The position numbers were made by a program, and so were the translations under genes. 20,989 bases of DNA from IMG/VR virus record IMGVR_UViG_3300024433_000075, positions 1 through 20,989 of that record; one strand, 5' to 3'. Positions 8,148 to 13,609 of this stretch are shown piece after piece. Every line of letters starts with the position of its first letter. The stretch's first letter is position 1. Under the pieces are notes generated by a model. It searched no databases and was not told where the DNA came from. It saw only the letters and a program-made list of their open reading frames with translations. The DNA is from a virus.

Positions 8148-8254
8148 GAGGGGGTGACGGATGAATGCAGAATGCAGAATGCAGAATGCAGAATGAAAGA
8201 CTTTTGATTCTGCATTCTGCATTCTGCATTCCTTTCACCCCCTCACCCCCTCAC
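8148..8254 (+). repeat. Nested repeat: heptamer hairpin inside octamer arms
   Basis: The outer left arm GGGGGTGACGG (8149-8160) is complementary to outer right TCACCCCCTCACCCCC units (8235-8254). Inside it are four to five TGCAGAA-type units (from 8163), a loop AAAGACTTTTGA and about three TTCTGCA units (8208-8231). The pairing is nearly perfect. The loop AAAGASTTTTGA recurs in the array at 12691-12770 and, degenerate, at 11604-11721, so these arrays belong to one dispersed family. Confidence 0.92.
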
Positions 8255-8269
8255 TTTTAAGAGGGATCG

Positions 8270-8698
8270 ATGGAAGCCAAGAAGAGCCACGACGCCGCCT
8301 GCCTGTTGGCGTCCGCCGCCAGAACCGCGGCGGGCACGGTCAACGAGGCCGCGATCCGGCTGCCCCGGCCGCTGGCTGCCTTGTGCCTGATCCTGGACGT
8401 TACCGCCGCGGCCACCGACGTCGGCGACACCCTGGACGTGAAGGTCCAGACCAAGCTCGACGGCACCAACTGGCTGGACGTGGCCGCCTTCACCAAGGTG
8501 CTGGGCAACGGCGGGGCCAAGCGGCACGTGGCAAAAATCGCCTGCGGGGCCGCGGAGGCGATGTTCGCCGATACGGTTTTGGCCGCCGGCAGCGTGCGGA
8601 ACCTGCTGGGCGACGAGTGGCGGGTGGTGCACGCCATCGTGGACAGCGGCGACGCCAACCAGTCATTTACCTTCGCAGTCACCGCGATTCCCATGTAG
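8270..8698 (+). CDS. Unknown small phage structural protein
   Basis: I do not recognise this 142-residue protein with certainty. It contains PLAALCLILDVTAAATDVGD then TLDVKVQTKLDGTNWLDV (about 32-71), a pattern of beta strands with D-G-T-N-W turns. I associate this with small beta-sandwich proteins encoded between capsid and neck genes. There is no signal peptide. GAGGG at 8261-8265 lies 4 nt before ATG 8270. A 19-bp gap without repeats separates it from the next gene, so the two are probably co-translated. A minor capsid or decoration role is inference from position only. Confidence 0.78.
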   Translation: MEAKKSHDAACLLASAARTAAGTVNEAAIRLPRPLAALCLILDVTAAATDVGDTLDVKVQTKLDGTNWLDVAAFTKVLGNGGAKRHVAKIACGAAEAMFADTVLAAGSVRNLLGDEWRVVHAIVDSGDANQSFTFAVTAIPM

Positions 8699-8717
8699 AG
8701 AAAAAAGGAAACCAATT

Positions 8718-9515
8718 GTGCACATTGTGATCCAAGAGACCGGCGAGATCGTGGAGGTGCTGCACGCCGAGGGCCGATTGCGGATTGCCGCCGGCGAGGC
8801 CGAGTATATCGGGCCGACTGAGGCCTTCGAGGTGTTGGCCGCCAAATCCGGCAATGGCCAAAGGGCCAAACCCCCGGCTGCCACTGCTCGCCCGGTGGGC
8901 GCCGGGCGCCGCAAACCGTTCCTCCGGGACGTCCCGGATCCCGAGCCGATCGACGCAATGCCGCAGGATCTCAAAGACGAGCTCCAGCGGCAGCCGGCCG
9001 AACAGCCCGAACCCATCGAAGAGCCGGAACCGATCGAAGAACCCGAGGCGATCGAAGAGCCGAAACTGTTCGAAGAGCCGGAGCCGGTGGAAGAGCCCGA
9101 GCCGGACGAAGAGCCCGAGCCGGACGAAGAGCCCGAGCCGGACGAAGAGCCCGAGCCGATCGAAGAGTCGGAACCGGACGAAGAGCCGGAACCGGACGAA
9201 GAGCCGGAGCCGGACGAAGAGCCCGAGCCGGACGAAGAGCCCGAGGCGATCGAAGAGCCCGAGGCGATCGAAGAGTCGGAACCGGATGAAGAGCCCGAGC
9301 CGGACGAACCCGCGGCTGCCGATCACGATCCCACGCTGGAGGAACTGGGCATCACGGGCCACCTGGCCGAGATGCTCGAGGACGAGGACCTGCTGACCTA
9401 CTCGGCACTCCGCGGATTCGGCGATCTGAGATTGATCGACGGGATCGGCGAGGCCTATGAGGCGGAAGTGGAGAACGCACTAAACGCCTGGGACGACCGG
9501 GAAACAACCGAGTAA
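8718..9515 (+). CDS. Acidic hexapeptide-repeat protein with C-terminal helix-hairpin-helix-like domain
   Basis: The 265-residue protein starts at GTG 8718, seven nt after AAAGGAA. Residues 1-45 are a small beta region (MHIVIQETGEIVEVLHAEGR). Residues 50-94 are a basic, disordered linker. Residues 95-196 are exactly 17 hexapeptide units of the type EEPEPD/EEPEPI, a strongly acidic proline-rich rod. Residues 205-258 form a compact helical domain (TLEELGITGHLAEMLEDE, then DLRLIDGIGEAYEAEVENAL) whose LIDGIGEAYEAEV matches a helix-hairpin-helix. The domain as a whole resembles the RNA polymerase alpha C-terminal domain. Such domains often bind DNA. I do not know the family. It could be a head-attached spacer protein, an internal DNA-binding protein or a host-directed factor. 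Confidence 0.82.
   Translation: MHIVIQETGEIVEVLHAEGRLRIAAGEAEYIGPTEAFEVLAAKSGNGQRAKPPAATARPVGAGRRKPFLRDVPDPEPIDAMPQDLKDELQRQPAEQPEPIEEPEPIEEPEAIEEPKLFEEPEPVEEPEPDEEPEPDEEPEPDEEPEPIEESEPDEEPEPDEEPEPDEEPEPDEEPEAIEEPEAIEESEPDEEPEPDEPAAADHDPTLEELGITGHLAEMLEDEDLLTYSALRGFGDLRLIDGIGEAYEAEVENALNAWDDRETTE
9000..9305 (+). repeat. In-frame 18-bp repeats coding EEPEPD/EEPEPI
   Basis: There are 17 tandem 18-bp units, typically GAAGAGCCCGAGCCGGAC, inside the acidic protein gene. The units differ mainly at third codon positions and at the sixth residue (D, I, V or F). This suggests expansion by slippage or unequal recombination followed by selection on the protein. It is distinct from the intergenic heptamers and octamers. 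Confidence 0.93.
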
Positions 9516-9527
9516 CCAAAGAAGGAG

Positions 9528-9599
9528 TGCAGAGTGCAGAATGCAGAATGCAGAATCAAAAGTCTTTTATTCTGCATTCTGCATTCTGCATTCTGCACT
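9528..9599 (+). repeat. Heptamer hairpin array before the connector gene
   Basis: TGCAGAG and TGCAGAA units, a loop ATCAAAAGTCTTTT and four inverted TTCTGCA units form a near-perfect hairpin. The array starts directly after AAGGAG (9522-9527). It ends 9 nt before ATG 9609, leaving no ribosome binding site at the expected place for that ATG. Confidence 0.92.
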
Positions 9600-9608
9600 C
9601 ACCGCCTC

Positions 9609-10184
9609 ATGTCGCTCACCCAAACCGTACCGCCCAGTGGAGAACCGGTCTCGCGGGAAGAGGCCAAAACGGCGCTGCGGGTCGACGGCAGCCACGAGGA
9701 CGCTTACATCGACGCGCTGATTGTCAGCGCCCGTACCTACGCCGAGATCGCCACCGCCCGGCAGTTGATGACGGCCACCTGGCAGTTGAAGCTGGACGCC
9801 TTTCCGGCGGCGGTGATCGAGCTGCCCCGGCCGCCCCTGCAGGCAGTGAATTGGATCAAGTACATCGACGCGGCCGGGGTGGAACAAACGCTCGCCAGCG
9901 GCCGCTACCTGGTAGATACCCACGGCGAGCCGGGCCGGATCACGCCGGCCTACGGCCGGAGCTGGCCGGTTTGCCGGAAGCAGCTCGACGCGGTAGAGAT
10001 CAATTATGTGGCTGGCTACGGCGGCTCCCACCAGGTGCCGCAGACGATCAAGACGGCCATCGAGCAGCTCGCCGGCCACTGGTTCAAGCTGCGGGAGCCG
10101 GTCGTGACCGGCACGACCGCCGCCAAAATCCCGCTGAGTGCCGAATCGCTGCTGCTGGCCGAGGGTTGGGGCGGCTACAGTTGA
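9609..10184 (+). CDS. Head-tail connector protein (phiE125 gp8 / gp6-like)
   Basis: This adaptor sits under the portal ring and connects head to tail. The 191-residue form carries PVSREEAKTALRVDGSHEDA (13-32), LIVSARTYAEIATARQLMTA (37-56), a beta region VIELPRPPLQAVNWIKYIDA near 69-88, and INYVAGYG (131-138) followed by VPQTIKTAIEQLAGHW (143-158). This order is typical of the phiE125 gp8 family. The start is ambiguous. ATG 9609 gives the family-like N-terminus but has no ribosome binding site, because the repeat array ends just before it. GTG 9534, in frame, lies 6 nt after AAGGAG and would add 25 residues coded by the repeat (VQNAECRIKS and onward). Gene identity is firm, the start is not. 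Confidence 0.88.
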   Translation: MSLTQTVPPSGEPVSREEAKTALRVDGSHEDAYIDALIVSARTYAEIATARQLMTATWQLKLDAFPAAVIELPRPPLQAVNWIKYIDAAGVEQTLASGRYLVDTHGEPGRITPAYGRSWPVCRKQLDAVEINYVAGYGGSHQVPQTIKTAIEQLAGHWFKLREPVVTGTTAAKIPLSAESLLLAEGWGGYS

Positions 10185-10192
10185 AGGAAGAC

Positions 10193-10254
10193 AGAATGCA
10201 GAATGCAGAATGCAGAATGAGGATTCAGCCTTCTGCATTCTGCATTCTGCATTC
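10193..10254 (+). repeat. Heptamer hairpin array before the head-closure gene
   Basis: About three to four GCAGAAT units, a loop around GAGGATTCAGCC, and about three inverted TTCTGCA units are present. AGGAAG (10185-10190), directly after the connector stop, precedes the array. The following ATG 10263 has only a weak GAAAG upstream. Confidence 0.92.
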
Positions 10255-10262
10255 CTGAAAGC

Positions 10263-10589
10263 ATGCTGAACGCCGGGGACCTAAATAAGCGGGTTACGAT
10301 TCAAAGGCTGGCCGAGAGCCACGCCGACGGCGAGGTGACCTACTCGCCGGTGGACCTGGCCACCGTGTGGGCGGAGGTCAAGCCGCTCACCGGCCGGGAA
10401 TACTACCAAGCGGCCCAGGTACACGCCGAGATCACGCACCGGGTGCGGATCCGCTGGCGGAGCGGGATCAGCGGCAAGTTGCAGATCAAGCTGGGCAATC
10501 GCCTGCTGGAGGTTTTGGGCCCGCCGCGGAACATCGGCGAGGGCAACGTGGAACTGGAGATGCTCTGCAAGGAAAAGGACCCGCAATAG
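10263..10589 (+). CDS. Phage head closure protein (SPP1 gp16-like)
   Basis: This 108-residue protein matches the head-tail joining/closure family. It opens with LNAGDLNKRVTIQRLAE, continues with TVWAEVKPLTGREYYQAAQV in the middle, then THRVRIRWRSGI, and ends in the family-typical ILGPP-like segment (VLGPPRNIGEGNVELEMLC). Its length is exactly that of the family. It binds below the connector and seals the filled head. The ribosome binding site is weak because a repeat array ends 8 nt upstream. Its stop TAG is followed at 3 nt by the next start, so the next gene is likely translationally coupled. Confidence 0.92.
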   Translation: MLNAGDLNKRVTIQRLAESHADGEVTYSPVDLATVWAEVKPLTGREYYQAAQVHAEITHRVRIRWRSGISGKLQIKLGNRLLEVLGPPRNIGEGNVELEMLCKEKDPQ

Positions 10590-10591
10590 TG

Positions 10592-11092
10592 ATGGCAAAC
10601 ACGGGCATCATCACCGCGGGTTTTAAGGAGCTCGAGCGGGCCTTGAAGCTGCTTCCCGATCGGATCCAGCGGCGGGTGATGCGGACTGCGTCCACGAAGG
10701 CGGCCCGGCCGATCGTCAAGGCGGCCAAGGCCAACGCCCGGCGGACCAAGACGGGCCGGAAGCTGCTGGCCAAGAGTATCGGCCAGAGGAGCAAGAGCTA
10801 TACGGCGACGCAGACGATTGTCACCGTGATCGGCCCGCGCTGGGGTTTTAAGCAGGAGGTGGGCAGGACCGGCGCTGGCAAGGCGATTTACGAGGACCCG
10901 GCCAAGATCGCCCACCTGGTTGAGCACGGCCACGTGCTGGCGATCGGCGGCAATGTAGTCGGGCACGTGCCGGCGCACCCGTTTCTGCGGCCGGCATTCG
11001 AGTCGCAGAAGGGCCCCGCCCTGGCGATCTACAAACGGGAGTTGGCCGCGGGAATCGAACGCGAGGCCCGCAAACTGGCCGGGAAAAGGTGA
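10592..11092 (+). CDS. HK97 gp10-like neck/tail completion protein
   Basis: The 166-residue protein begins GIITAGFKELERALKLLPDR, followed by a basic helical part (AARPIVKAAKANARRTKTGR). It ends in the family-typical HLVEHGHV and VPAHPFLRPAFES. This matches the HK97 gp10 family, which acts at the neck or tail end during completion. ATG 10592 lies 2 nt after the stop of the closure gene (GTG 10589 is the only alternative nearby). The TGA stop lies inside the first unit of the following octamer array. The gene appears intact and of normal length. Confidence 0.9.
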   Translation: MANTGIITAGFKELERALKLLPDRIQRRVMRTASTKAARPIVKAAKANARRTKTGRKLLAKSIGQRSKSYTATQTIVTVIGPRWGFKQEVGRTGAGKAIYEDPAKIAHLVEHGHVLAIGGNVVGHVPAHPFLRPAFESQKGPALAIYKRELAAGIEREARKLAGKR

Positions 11093-11165
11093 CGGGGTGA
11101 TCGGGTGACGGGGTGATCGGGTGACGGGGTGATCGGGTGACGGGGTGATCGGGTGACGGGGTGAC
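11089..11165 (+). repeat. Octamer array in 16-bp higher-order units
   Basis: Four perfect copies of GTGACGGGGTGATCGG (11089-11152) are followed by GTGACGGGGTGAC. It is unlike the other arrays in two ways: it has no inverted arm, and its copies are identical, which suggests recent tandem amplification. It contains the stop codon of the upstream gene and ends 6 nt before the next ATG. Confidence 0.95.
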
Positions 11166-11171
11166 AATATT

Positions 11172-11603
11172 ATGAGCATCAAAATCGCGCTGGTGCACTA
11201 CCTGCTCAGCCAAGCCGCCGTCAAGCGTCACGTGGGCACGCGGATCTTTTGGGGGCAGCTGCCGCAGGGGCAGGCCTCGCCGGCGATCACCTGCGAGAAG
11301 GTGGGCGGGACGCCCACCGCGCACCAGGGTGGGGCGGCCAGCGCGGCCTCGAGCCGGATACAGGTCTCCTGCTGGTCCAAAAGCCCCAAGGAGGCAGAGG
11401 CCGTCAAGGAGGCGGTGCGGCTCTCGCTGGTCGGCTTCCAGGGAAATCTCGGGCCGCCGGGCGGCCAGGTGGCCGTGCTGATGATCGAACACGCCGGCGA
11501 CTACGACGGTTTCGAGGCCGACCGCAGCGGCGGACCGGGAGGGATCAACGAGGTGGCCATCGATCTGAATATCTGGCACCGCCAGCCGGTGCCCAGTTTT
11601 TGA
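11172..11603 (+). CDS. Tail completion/terminator protein (DUF3168-like)
   Basis: This 143-residue protein fits the DUF3168 family of siphophage tail completion proteins, which cap the tail tube at the head-proximal end. Recognisable parts are the N-terminal helix IALVHYLLSQAAVKRHVGTR, a strand PAITCEKVGG, SSRIQVSCWSKSPKEAEAVK, a helix and the C-terminal strand EVAIDLNIWHRQP. Length and place, after gp10 and before the tail tube, are both as expected. An octamer array ends 6 nt before ATG 11172, so a conventional ribosome binding site is missing. The GGGGTGA of the array is the only G-rich stretch that could serve. Confidence 0.87.
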   Translation: MSIKIALVHYLLSQAAVKRHVGTRIFWGQLPQGQASPAITCEKVGGTPTAHQGGAASAASSRIQVSCWSKSPKEAEAVKEAVRLSLVGFQGNLGPPGGQVAVLMIEHAGDYDGFEADRSGGPGGINEVAIDLNIWHRQPVPSF

Positions 11604-11721
11604 AAGAAATGCAGAATGCAGAATGAAGAATGTAGAATGAAGAATGCAGAATGAAGAATGCAGACTTAAGAGTTTTTGATTCTGCATTCTGCACTCTGCA
11701 TTCTGCATTCCTTTCACCCCC
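11604..11721 (+). repeat. Degenerate heptamer hairpin array
   Basis: The left arm has about nine units, several changed (GAAGAAT, GTAGAAT). Then come the loop CTTAAGAGTTTTTGA, an inverted right arm of about five TTCTGCA/CTCTGCA units, and CCTTTCACCCCC. The left arm has drifted more than the right. The next gene has its own ribosome binding site (GAGGAG at 11729-11734). Confidence 0.9.
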
Positions 11722-11738
11722 CTACACGAGGAGAAATC

Positions 11739-12233
11739 ATGTCAGTCGAAGTGACTCTAAAGAGCCTGGCCACCGTGGTTGAGACGCCCGAGACCAACAT
11801 GCCGGCCGTCTCCGACGCCGACAAGACGGTGACCCACGATGGTTTTAATACCAGCAAGACCTTGAACGCATCCTCCACGCCGGCGGTGCACAAGGTGGCC
11901 TGCTTCGAGCAGGCACTGACGGCCGGTTCGGCCACCATCGATCTGACCGCCTTGACCGGCACCAACGGGGCCACCGTCGACGGCACCGGCCAGAAGGTGC
12001 AGGTTTTTAAGGCCAAGGCGCCGGCGACCAACGCCAACCCGATCACCATCGGCGAGGGGGCGGCCAACGGCTACGAGCTGGCCGGCAACGCCTGGAAGAT
12101 GATCCTCCAGCCCGGCCAGGAGTTCCTGTTCTACGGGGACGGCGATACGCCGGCGATCGGCGCCGCCGCCAAGGATATCGACCTGGCCGGCACGGGGGCC
12201 CAAAAGTTGGAGATCGAGATCGTCACTGGCTAG
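11739..12233 (+). CDS. Unknown phage protein between tail terminator and tail tube
   Basis: I do not recognise this 164-residue protein. It is Ala/Thr/Gly-rich and looks all-beta (VHKVACFEQALTAGSATIDL and QKVQVFKAKAPATN, then WKMILQPGQEFLFYGDGD). I see no signal peptide or membrane segment. ATG 11739 is chosen because GAGGAG lies at 11729-11734; the frame is open upstream into the repeat, but that part reads as repeat peptide. Lying between the terminator and the tube gene, it may be a small tail or decoration protein. Its closest relative in style is the head-region protein at 6573-7052, but I cannot establish homology. Confidence 0.8.
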   Translation: MSVEVTLKSLATVVETPETNMPAVSDADKTVTHDGFNTSKTLNASSTPAVHKVACFEQALTAGSATIDLTALTGTNGATVDGTGQKVQVFKAKAPATNANPITIGEGAANGYELAGNAWKMILQPGQEFLFYGDGDTPAIGAAAKDIDLAGTGAQKLEIEIVTG

Positions 12234-12238
12234 TGACG

Positions 12239-12276
12239 CAGTGCAGAGTGCAAAATGCTGCACTGATCATTTTTTT
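12239..12276 (+). terminator. Hairpin plus T-run before the tail tube gene
   Basis: CAGTGCAG (12239-12246) pairs perfectly with CTGCACTG (12258-12265) across an 11-nt loop. It is followed at 5 nt by seven T (12270-12276). The stem is made of TGCAG-type sequence, so this looks like a worn heptamer array that now has the shape of an intrinsic terminator. The next gene's ribosome binding site (AGGGAG) follows directly, so partial termination or processing is possible. Confidence 0.45.
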
Positions 12277-12290
12277 AGGGAGAATCAATC

Positions 12291-12674
12291 ATGGTTGCAC
12301 CTTACGTGAGCACCGGGATCGCGGTGACCTTCAGCACGCTCAGCGGGGAACTGCTGGACGTCAATCCCGGCGGCGAGGAGGCCGAACAAATCGACGTCAC
12401 CCACCAGGGTTCGAGCAACGACTGGCGGGAATTCATCTCCGCGCTAAAGGACGCCGGCGAGGTGAGCCTCTTGCTGCACTTCGACCCCGACGCCGTGGTG
12501 CCGAACGTGGGAACCAACGGCACGCTGGGGATCACCTGGCCGGCCGGGGCCACCAAGGGTTTTTCTTGTTCGGCCAACCTGCAGAAGCGCCGCGAGGTCT
12601 CCGCCGGTCTGGGCGAGAAGATGACCGAGTCCCTCACGTTCAAACTCACCGGTGAGCCCAATTGGGCGGCCTGA
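12291..12674 (+). CDS. Phage tail tube (major tail) protein
   Basis: This 127-residue protein resembles the short tail tube proteins of lambda-like siphophages. Supporting parts are IDVTHQGSSNDWREFISALK followed by DAGEVSLLLHFDPDA, a combination typical of the family (conserved Gly-Ser turn, then LKDAGE and a strand). The C-terminal part (LTFKLTGEPNW) also fits. It polymerises as hexameric rings around the tape measure. ATG 12291 has the ribosome binding site AGGGAG about 9 nt upstream. The next gene is the tail assembly chaperone, which supports the call. Confidence 0.88.
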   Translation: MVAPYVSTGIAVTFSTLSGELLDVNPGGEEAEQIDVTHQGSSNDWREFISALKDAGEVSLLLHFDPDAVVPNVGTNGTLGITWPAGATKGFSCSANLQKRREVSAGLGEKMTESLTFKLTGEPNWAA

Positions 12675-12690
12675 TGAAAGCAGAAGAAAA

Positions 12691-12770
12691 TGCAGAATGC
12701 AGAATGCAGAATGCAGAATGAAAGAGTTTTGATTCTGCATTCTGCATTCTGCATTCTGCATTCCTTTCAC
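12691..12770 (+). repeat. Heptamer hairpin array before the tail chaperone
   Basis: Four TGCAGAA units, the loop AAAGAGTTTTGA and four inverted TTCTGCA units form a near-perfect hairpin, followed by CCTTTCACCCC. It is almost identical to the inner part of the array at 8148-8254. The next gene has its own GGGAGG ribosome binding site downstream of the array. Confidence 0.93.
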
Positions 12771-12791
12771 CCCTAACGGGAGGAAACCAAC

Positions 12792-13289
12792 ATGGCTGTC
12801 AACCAGGTTCCACCGGAGCCGCCGGACGTCCTCGAGGAGCAGGATCTCGAGCAGCCGGCCGCTGGCAGCGCTCGCACCGCAGTAGAGATCCAGCCCGTAG
12901 AGCTCGACCGCCAGGCGATCCTCAATGCCGAGGACCTGCCCATGGAGCGGATGGACGTGCCGGAGTGGGGCGGTTTCGTTTACGTCCGCACGCTCACCGG
13001 CGCGGAGCGGGACGCCTTTGAGGACGCCAGCATCAAGGGCCGCGGCCGCAACCGCCGGTTCTCGCTGCGAAACGTCTGCGCCCGGCTGGTGGTGATGGCC
13101 GTCTGCGATGAGCGGGGCCGGCGAGTGTTTCGGGACGGTGACGCCGAGAGGCTGGGCGAAAAGTCGGCCGCCGCGTTGAACCGCGTGTATCGGGTGGCCG
13201 CCCGGCTAAGCGCCATCAGCGAGGAAGACATTGAGGACCTGGCGGGAAACTCAGAGGGCGGACCGAGCGGCGGTTCTGGCACTTCCTAG
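12792..13289 (+). CDS. Tail assembly chaperone, short form (lambda gpG-like)
   Basis: Such chaperones coat the tape measure protein before the tube polymerises and are not in the mature tail. The 165-residue protein has a disordered acidic N-terminus (PPEPPDVLEEQDLEQPAAGS). A core follows with VYVRTLTGAERDAFEDASIK (about 63-82) and SLRNVCARLVVMAVCDERG (about 93-111), and a Gly/Ser tail. The tail lies in the region where the -1 frame opens. GGGAGG lies upstream of ATG 12792. The place (tube gene before, tape measure after) and the slippery heptamer near the end (13244-13250) both match the lambda G/GT arrangement. Confidence 0.87.
   Translation: MAVNQVPPEPPDVLEEQDLEQPAAGSARTAVEIQPVELDRQAILNAEDLPMERMDVPEWGGFVYVRTLTGAERDAFEDASIKGRGRNRRFSLRNVCARLVVMAVCDERGRRVFRDGDAERLGEKSAAALNRVYRVAARLSAISEEDIEDLAGNSEGGPSGGSGTS
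13244..13250 (+). promoter_or_regulatory. Programmed -1 frameshift site GGGAAAC
   Basis: In the chaperone frame the heptamer reads G GGA AAC, the canonical X XXY YYZ pattern; phage lambda uses GGGAAAG at the same place. A -1 slip gives GGG AAA and enters an open frame running to 13603. GAGG at 13233-13236, about 7 nt upstream, could be the stimulating internal Shine-Dalgarno sequence. The -1 frame has a stop (TGA 13232-13234) just upstream, so it opens only shortly before the slip site. Confidence 0.88.
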
Positions 13290-13603
13290 CCCGCACCGTT
13301 TTGCACTGCTCGGTTCGCGAGGCGATGCAGCGGATCGACAGCCGAGAGTTCTCGGCCTGGCAGGCGGAATACTCCCTGGCGCCCTGGGGCGAAGAGCGCC
13401 TGGAAATGGCCGTCCACGAGCTCACCTGCCTGGTGGCCAATTCGCTGCGGGGTAAAGGCGATCCGCACTGCGAGCCGCCGAGCTGTCTGCTCTGGTTTGA
13501 CGCCGGCAACGATCAGGCGGAACCGCCGGACGAGGAAGAGGTGCAAGAACGGGCCGCCGCAGTCTGGAAAAAGCTCGAAACAGCCCTGACCCCTGACCCC
13601 TGA
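13250..13603 (+). CDS. Tail assembly chaperone frameshift extension (lambda gpT-like)
   Basis: This is the part translated after the -1 slip, giving a fusion of about 270 residues with the upstream gene. Directly after the slip it reads LRGRTERRFWHFLARTVLHC and then SVREAMQRIDSREFSAWQAE, YSLAPWGEERLEMAV. That resembles the T-domain/DUF4035 proteins: a motif like 'SREhxxWxAxYxLxPhGxER'. There is no ATG or ribosome binding site at a sensible place; TTG 13301 would cut off part of the domain, which supports synthesis by frameshift. The C-terminus LTPDP and the stop are coded by a TGACCCC heptamer repeat. The T part normally recruits the tube protein to the tape measure. Confidence 0.85.
   Translation, partial: LRGRTERRFWHFLARTVLHCSVREAMQRIDSREFSAWQAEYSLAPWGEERLEMAVHELTCLVANSLRGKGDPHCEPPSCLLWFDAGNDQAEPPDEEEVQERAAAVWKKLETALTPDP
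13584..13603 (+). repeat. Short TGACCCC heptamer repeat at a gene end
   Basis: TGACCCC is repeated two and a half times. It provides the last codons and the stop of the frameshift product, 6 nt before the tape measure start. It is a third short-period family, again of 7 bp, at a gene border. Confidence 0.8.
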
Positions 13604-13609
13604 AATCCC

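Noticed and set aside
9527-10258. Frames beginning 'MQNAECRMQN' or ending 'FCILHS' as small proteins
   Set aside because: A 7-bp repeat without stops opens all frames, so these are repeat translations. Only the in-frame extension of the connector merits attention.
6486-12770. The tandem repeats as a CRISPR array
   Set aside because: Units are 7-8 bp with no unique spacers of constant length. The arrays are dispersed between phage genes, and no cas genes are present.
13301-13603. The T-like ORF as an independent gene starting at TTG 13301
   Set aside because: No ribosome binding site is present, and the start would truncate the conserved domain. The slippery heptamer explains its expression better.
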